Part shown: positions 61,201-64,000 of the stretch, one piece after another
How the letters are laid out: the number at the start of each line of letters is the position of its first letter
Numbering within the stretch: position 1 is the first letter of the stretch
Source: Liolophura sinensis
Lineage: Eukaryota > Mollusca > Polyplacophora > Chitonida > Chitonidae
Direction of reading: 5' to 3'
DNA length: 64,000 bases
NCBI RefSeq assembly: GCF_032854445.1
Contig: NC_088296.1
Coordinates: forward strand, 11,012,706 to 11,076,705
Position numbers and translations under genes: made by a program
Notes under the pieces: generated by a model
The model's input: only the letters and a program-made list of their open reading frames with translations
Told to the model about the DNA's origin: nothing
Database searches by the model: none

Positions 61201-61744
61201 TGTTACCGGCTACTCTGGAGTCATGAATCATTCACGAAATCATTTGGATGACAGGGTGAGAAAAAAAATCAATTGAGCTGTCAGAAACATAACCACAAGT
61301 CAGGAGTCATCAGTCATGGTGTAAAAATACTTGAAAATGAGTCTTCGGAATTTATTTTTGTGTAATTTCACATAAACATCTCCACCTCAATGAAAAGTTA
61401 GATTCACTTCCATGATTCATGGCTCAATCGTTTCATATTTTCTGGAGATTTGACTTGAATCTTGTTTCGGATATATCACCTTACCTTATCTCGTCAAAGA
61501 GGTGTGTATACACTTTCCTGTACGCAGCGAGCATCGCACGTTTGGATCTGCGACCACGCATGATCTGCCTGAAGCAAGGCGCTTATAAGCTAACGCTATG
61601 TGGTGCATCCATGTCTTATTTCGGGGCTTTAAATGCTGTTTTGTACAATGAATACACGTGCAACATCGAAAAGAACGTTGTACACTGCTTGCACATTTAC
61701 ACGAGACAAGGCATTCTTATGGATATACAACGTCTTGGTTTATT
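58233..61744. other. Long non-coding stretch
   Basis: An imperfect purine/pyrimidine hairpin lies at 59829-59862 (TTTCTCTTTCC / GGGAAAGAAGG). No gene, RNA or mobile element recognised. Confidence 0.42.
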
Positions 61745-61756
61745 AACACGACGTTT

Positions 61757-62028
61757 CTTTATTTATTTATTTATTTGATTGGTGTTTTACGCCGTACTCA
61801 AGAATATTTCACTTATACGACGGTGGCCAGCATTATGGCGGGAGGAAACCGGACAGAGCCCGGGGGAAACCCACGACCATCCGCAGGTTGCTGCCAGACC
61901 TTCCCACGTAAGGCCGGAGAGGAAGCCAGTACGAGCTGGACTTGAACTCACAACGACCGCATTGGTGAGAGACTCCTGGGTCATTGCGCTGCGCTAGCGC
62001 GCTAACCGACTGAGCCACGGAGGTCCCA
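61757..62028 (-). mobile_element. tRNA-derived SINE, full length, with target site duplication
   Basis: Complete minus-strand copy from the (AAAT)n tail to the head (complement of GACCTCCGTGGCTCAGTCGG). It is flanked by AACACGACGTTT (61745-61756) and AACTCGACGTTT (62029-62040), a 12-bp duplication with one mismatch. Confidence 0.95.
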
Positions 62029-62092
62029 AACTCGACGTTTAAATGTAGTTACTAACATCGTTAAGATCGCTGTCATCGTCCTCACTTGATAA

Positions 62093-62137
62093 TACACTGG
62101 ACAAGGTATTCTTATGAAGAATGCCTTGTCCAGTGTA
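62093..62137. other. 45-bp near-perfect hairpin, 21-bp arms, 3-base loop
   Basis: TACACTGGACAAGGTATTCT(T), loop ATG, then AAGAATGCCTTGTCCAGTGT(A). There is a single T:G position; all other pairs are Watson-Crick. Confidence 0.95.
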
Positions 62138-64000
62138 CTTCCATCCCAACTTCTAAATGCCACTCAGACAACTTGCATTGAAAATGTCATTCAATTAAAA
62201 TGTTTTGAATTCGTGCCTTGAGTGGAACAATTTCCAGTAATCTTGTTAATTACCACGACTAAACACATATCATTACGGTACCATGCTTTGTGGACAGTAT
62301 CGATGTTTGAGTTTACAATCGTGGAAGCATCTCATATTTAGCATTATTTTAAGATTGCTTTAATATTACACTTGCAATATGTTTACTTCTTTACCGTTCT
62401 GAATAGGATTCATTGAACATTATGCTTTTAGTATTGTTTCTCAGTAATTATTACAATAGAAGAATAATCTGACGCAATCCCGGTATTCGATCCTTTGATC
62501 GCGGTAAATGCGAGGCTTTGGTCATTTTTGGCGGACATACTAATTATGTCTTGACGCCTGTGTGGCATTATTTCCGTCTTATCTCTGCCATCTTTCTCAT
62601 AGGCATGCCTGATATCTGTTAAAGGCGCTAACGCCTCTGTCAGAAAATCCATATGAAAAACAGACAAAAACGTGTTATTGGAGTCAGACGTTTTCTGTTT
62701 TACAAACAAGGACATGCTGATGGAATAACGAAGCTAGTCGACATCAGTTACGAGTTTTTGTTGCTTTGTCGCTGTCTATTGCTGCACCAAAGGAAAGTGC
62801 GTTTGATCGAATCAAACGGAAACGCCTGGCGCATGCGAAAGGTTTGACAAAAACGCCAACGAAACATGATTCTAAGATCAAAATTGGAAAGTTTCAAATG
62901 CAGAAATGGCGTCAGCTCAAGCACATTTTGAAATTATATTTTTGCGATTCTTTCCGGGCAGTTTTTCTGGTATTCAAATTATTCAGTATCAACGGTGCGA
63001 TTCGAAGTGAATGTCATTGCTTGTATACATAATTGAATGATAATGATCTTTTCGTACTATATTGAATTATTCCCCCCCCCCCCTTTATTTTTTTGGAAGG
63101 GGAGGGGGATATATTGTGATTTTCAACTGTGCAAGCTACTGATTGTCACCCAGACCTCTACGATGAGCGTGAACTGGAGAGTTTCACATTTCACGTGACT
63201 TGTATGGCTGTCAATGAACACACAATCTGATTTTAAAACTAATGCCCAGGCTTTGGGGGCCCTCGTGCTTTGCGAATCTTTGCGAAGGGATTTGGTCCAG
63301 GATGGGGGTTCCCCAATATGGCATCAGCTGATACCGGTTTTTAATGTCCTTTCGACAAACAGACCGCTTGTTCTGGTCATCCTGTACTCTGTCATCAATC
63401 ATGTCCTTTTTTTATAATCCTGTGTAAATTCGGTCTTTCGGCGATCTAACTTTTTATGGTTTTTAGGACGAAACGAAATCGATCTGTAGGGAATCCAGTC
63501 GAATTCCCATTCCGAAAATAAAATAGACATGAATATGACACCCATCCATCTGGATGTCAAGTTTATTACATTCAGCTTTTATAGCATTCTCGACATCGGG
63601 TATTATTTTATGACCTTGGTGAATTGCTTGCAATTTTTATGGCGCATAGCTGTATTTTCTTGGACACCATTGTAAAAAGGCTTGGAATGCGGTCTTGAAG
63701 TCCTTGTGATGTAATTTTCTCCCTGTCCCGTGTTACTTTAAAGGCCCCAGTGAAAGAGATATGAAAGAATTTGCAATTGACCTTCCGTGACAGAAACAGA
63801 GTATAACCTCTATAGAAGCAAGTCGTGAAAAGCATTAATTCTGCTTACCCACACATTAATGGTTTAACTAAAATTCTATAGGCCCCGTATGTATTAACGA
63901 TTATTAAAGAACGAACATCTCTCTTACGGAAAACGAATTTGCTTGGTTTGTGAACGGAATCTATCCTCAGGAAGCCATACGTAAGGGCATGAGAGGAATA
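62138..64000. other. Non-coding stretch to the window end
   Basis: Contains a C run at 63072-63084 partly complementary to a G-rich run at 63095-63108. TTTAAAGGCCCCAGTGAAAGAG near 63738 faintly recalls the end of the 28.9-kb foldback element. No gene recognised. Confidence 0.42.

Noticed and set aside
62093-62137. microRNA precursor
   Set aside because: The 3-base loop and 45-bp total length do not fit a canonical pre-miRNA; kept only as an unexplained hairpin.

Overview
The window looks like eukaryotic, animal genomic DNA, most probably from a lophotrochozoan and by my reading a mollusc. Long open frames are almost absent, both recognisable coding blocks end at GT splice donors, (TA)n and other simple repeats are frequent, and at least 13 copies of one tRNA-derived SINE are scattered on both strands. 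I recognise that SINE's architecture (tRNA-like head, conserved tail, AAATAAATAAAT end) from molluscan genomes. The species cannot be named from the sequence alone. No prokaryotic features (operons, Shine-Dalgarno sites, CRISPR) are present.

Only two protein-coding segments are convincing. Both are first exons on the + strand: 8792-9485 (exon A) and 37358-38081 (exon B). Each encodes a signal peptide followed by the N-terminal half of a Receptor-family ligand-binding (ANF_receptor) domain of natriuretic peptide receptor type, as found in receptor guanylate cyclases and NPR-C-like receptors. They are paralogous, in the same orientation 28 kb apart, and both end in phase 1 at the same alignment position. 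I recognise no downstream exons (rest of the ectodomain, transmembrane segment, kinase-like or cyclase domains) between them or in the 26 kb after exon B. The pair could be alternative first exons of one gene, two genes with very long first introns, or one intact gene plus an orphaned duplicate.

Layout. 1-590: 42-bp minisatellite. 591-8791: sequence upstream of exon A, with SINE fragments and a 113-bp (TA)n tract. 8792-9485: exon A. 9486-37357: non-coding interval with SINEs, four tandem arrays (43-bp unit at 12.7 kb, about 75-bp at 19.6-20.2 kb, 59-bp at 30.6-31.2 kb, trinucleotide-type at 34.1 kb), a second tRNA-derived element (26.2 kb) and a 595-bp near-perfect-length palindromic foldback element (28.9-29.5 kb). 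37358-38081: exon B. 38082-64000: probable first intron or downstream DNA with more SINEs, a 107-bp (TA)n tract, a 101-bp tandem duplication and a 21-bp-arm hairpin at 62.1 kb.

Functionally the only theme is cell-surface peptide reception, probably feeding cGMP signalling. Everything else is repeat-derived or featureless to the eye.
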